DNA from: an uncultured Anaerovibrio sp. | GTDB taxonomy: Bacteria > Bacillota > Negativicutes > Selenomonadales > Selenomonadaceae | Assembly (NCBI GenBank): GCA_902785445.1 | Contig: CACZYN010000016.1 | Span: 1 to 15,005 of the forward strand | DNA: 15,005 nt | Reading direction: 5' to 3' | In this document: positions 14,435-15,005 of the stretch, one piece after another | How positions within the stretch are numbered: the stretch's first letter is position 1 | How the letters are laid out: every line of letters begins with the position of its first letter | Translations under genes and position numbers: made by a program | Notes under the pieces: generated by a model | What the model saw: only the letters and a program-made list of their open reading frames with translations | The model's database searches: none | Told to the model about the DNA's origin: nothing

Positions 14435-15005
14435 ATGAAAATTAAACTGTTAATATTGGCGCTGGCCACTTTGGCACTGGCTATTCAGCTGCCCTTAAAT
14501 GCGCAGGCAGACAAGGGGGGCGAAATACCTTTGCGGGGAGTGGTGGAAGGTTTTTATGGAACTCCCTGGACCCACGAACAGCGCTTGGATATGCTGTCCT
14601 TTATGGCATCTAAGGATCTGAATGCCTATATTTATGCCCCCAAGGATGATGAATTTCATCGGAAATTTTGGCGCCAGCCCTATCCGGCGGATAAATATGC
14701 TGAATTAAAGGAATTGACCCAAAAGGCCAAGCAGCTGAATATTGATATTGTCTTTGCGGTATCCCCAGGCAATGATATCGATTTTTCCGGGGCCAATAAG
14801 GAAGGGGATCGGAAGGCCATGGTGGCTAAGCTGAAGGCCATGTATGATATTGGTATTCGGCATTTTGCCTTGTTCTTTGATGATATACCGGAAAAGGATG
14901 CGGCGGGTCAGGCGGAGTTCGCCAACTGGATTAATAAGCAATTCATAAAGAAGAATAAAGGTTGTCGGCCGTTAATTTTAGTGCCGACAGAATATTACCT
15001 GCGGG
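14435..15005 (+). CDS. Secreted GH84 beta-N-acetylglucosaminidase, 3' partial
   Basis: The ORF runs off the right edge after 190 codons. Residues 1–25 form a signal peptide (KIK then a hydrophobic stretch LLILALATLALAIQL, cleavage probably after AQA), so the enzyme is exported. The mature part begins with GVVEGFYGTPWTHEQR (35–50), then LNAYIYAPKDDEFHRKFWR (62–80), VFAVSPGNDI (106–115) and FFDDI (147–151). These match GH84 enzymes (O-GlcNAcase, NagJ, bacterial hyaluronidase), whose catalytic pair is the adjacent D149–D150. Family members remove terminal GlcNAc from glycoproteins or glycans by substrate-assisted catalysis. Downstream accessory domains are not in view. The start follows the strong GGGGAGGAAA (14419–14428). 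It is 46 bases after the aminopeptidase gene with no obvious promoter or terminator between. Confidence 0.92.
   Translation, partial: MKIKLLILALATLALAIQLPLNAQADKGGEIPLRGVVEGFYGTPWTHEQRLDMLSFMASKDLNAYIYAPKDDEFHRKFWRQPYPADKYAELKELTQKAKQLNIDIVFAVSPGNDIDFSGANKEGDRKAMVAKLKAMYDIGIRHFALFFDDIPEKDAAGQAEFANWINKQFIKKNKGCRPLILVPTEYYLR

Overview
The window is a stretch of chromosome with every gene on the + strand, and it reads as core (housekeeping) sequence from a low-to-mid GC Firmicute. The order mazG … divIC – S1-domain protein – tilS – hpt – ftsH … coaX … dusB closely follows the Bacillus mazG/yabN–divIC–yabR–tilS–hprT–ftsH–coaX neighbourhood. The sporulation genes that Bacillus keeps here (yabP and yabQ before divIC, spoIIE before tilS) are absent, so a non-sporulating lineage is likely. 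My best guess is a Selenomonas-like member of the Negativicutes; this is inference from gene order and protein style and was not tested by search.

Left third (1–5140): the 3' part of a methylase–MazG fusion; hup (HU) with its own promoter and a possible eight-codon leader ORF; a terminator; a short-chain dehydrogenase; a GT28/MGDG-synthase-like glycolipid glycosyltransferase; an unfamiliar 340-residue protein built from four copies of a zinc-ribbon-like module; and a DivIC/FtsB-type septum protein ending at a clear terminator.

Middle (5141–8185): two collinear copies of an ~70 bp unit at an 84 bp offset, each with a dyad, the second carrying the promoter of a TTG-initiated S1-domain RNA-binding protein. 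A 289 bp gap follows with a REP-like double hairpin, a 16 bp-stem terminator and a promoter. Then come tilS and hpt, which are closely coupled.

Right part (8186–15005): ftsH with its own near-consensus promoter and a TTG start; then a tight run of birA, coaX, dusB and an M18 aminopeptidase; and finally the 5' part of a secreted GH84 beta-N-acetylglucosaminidase that runs off the edge.

Functionally the block combines nucleotide clean-up and salvage (MazG, Hpt), tRNA modification (TilS, DusB), cofactor metabolism (BirA, CoaX), membrane and division functions (FtsH, DivIC, glycolipid synthase) and nucleoid structure (HU). The least explained items are the four-module zinc-ribbon protein and the tandem dyad repeats at the S1-gene promoter. 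No rRNA, tRNA, CRISPR, phage or insertion-sequence genes were seen.
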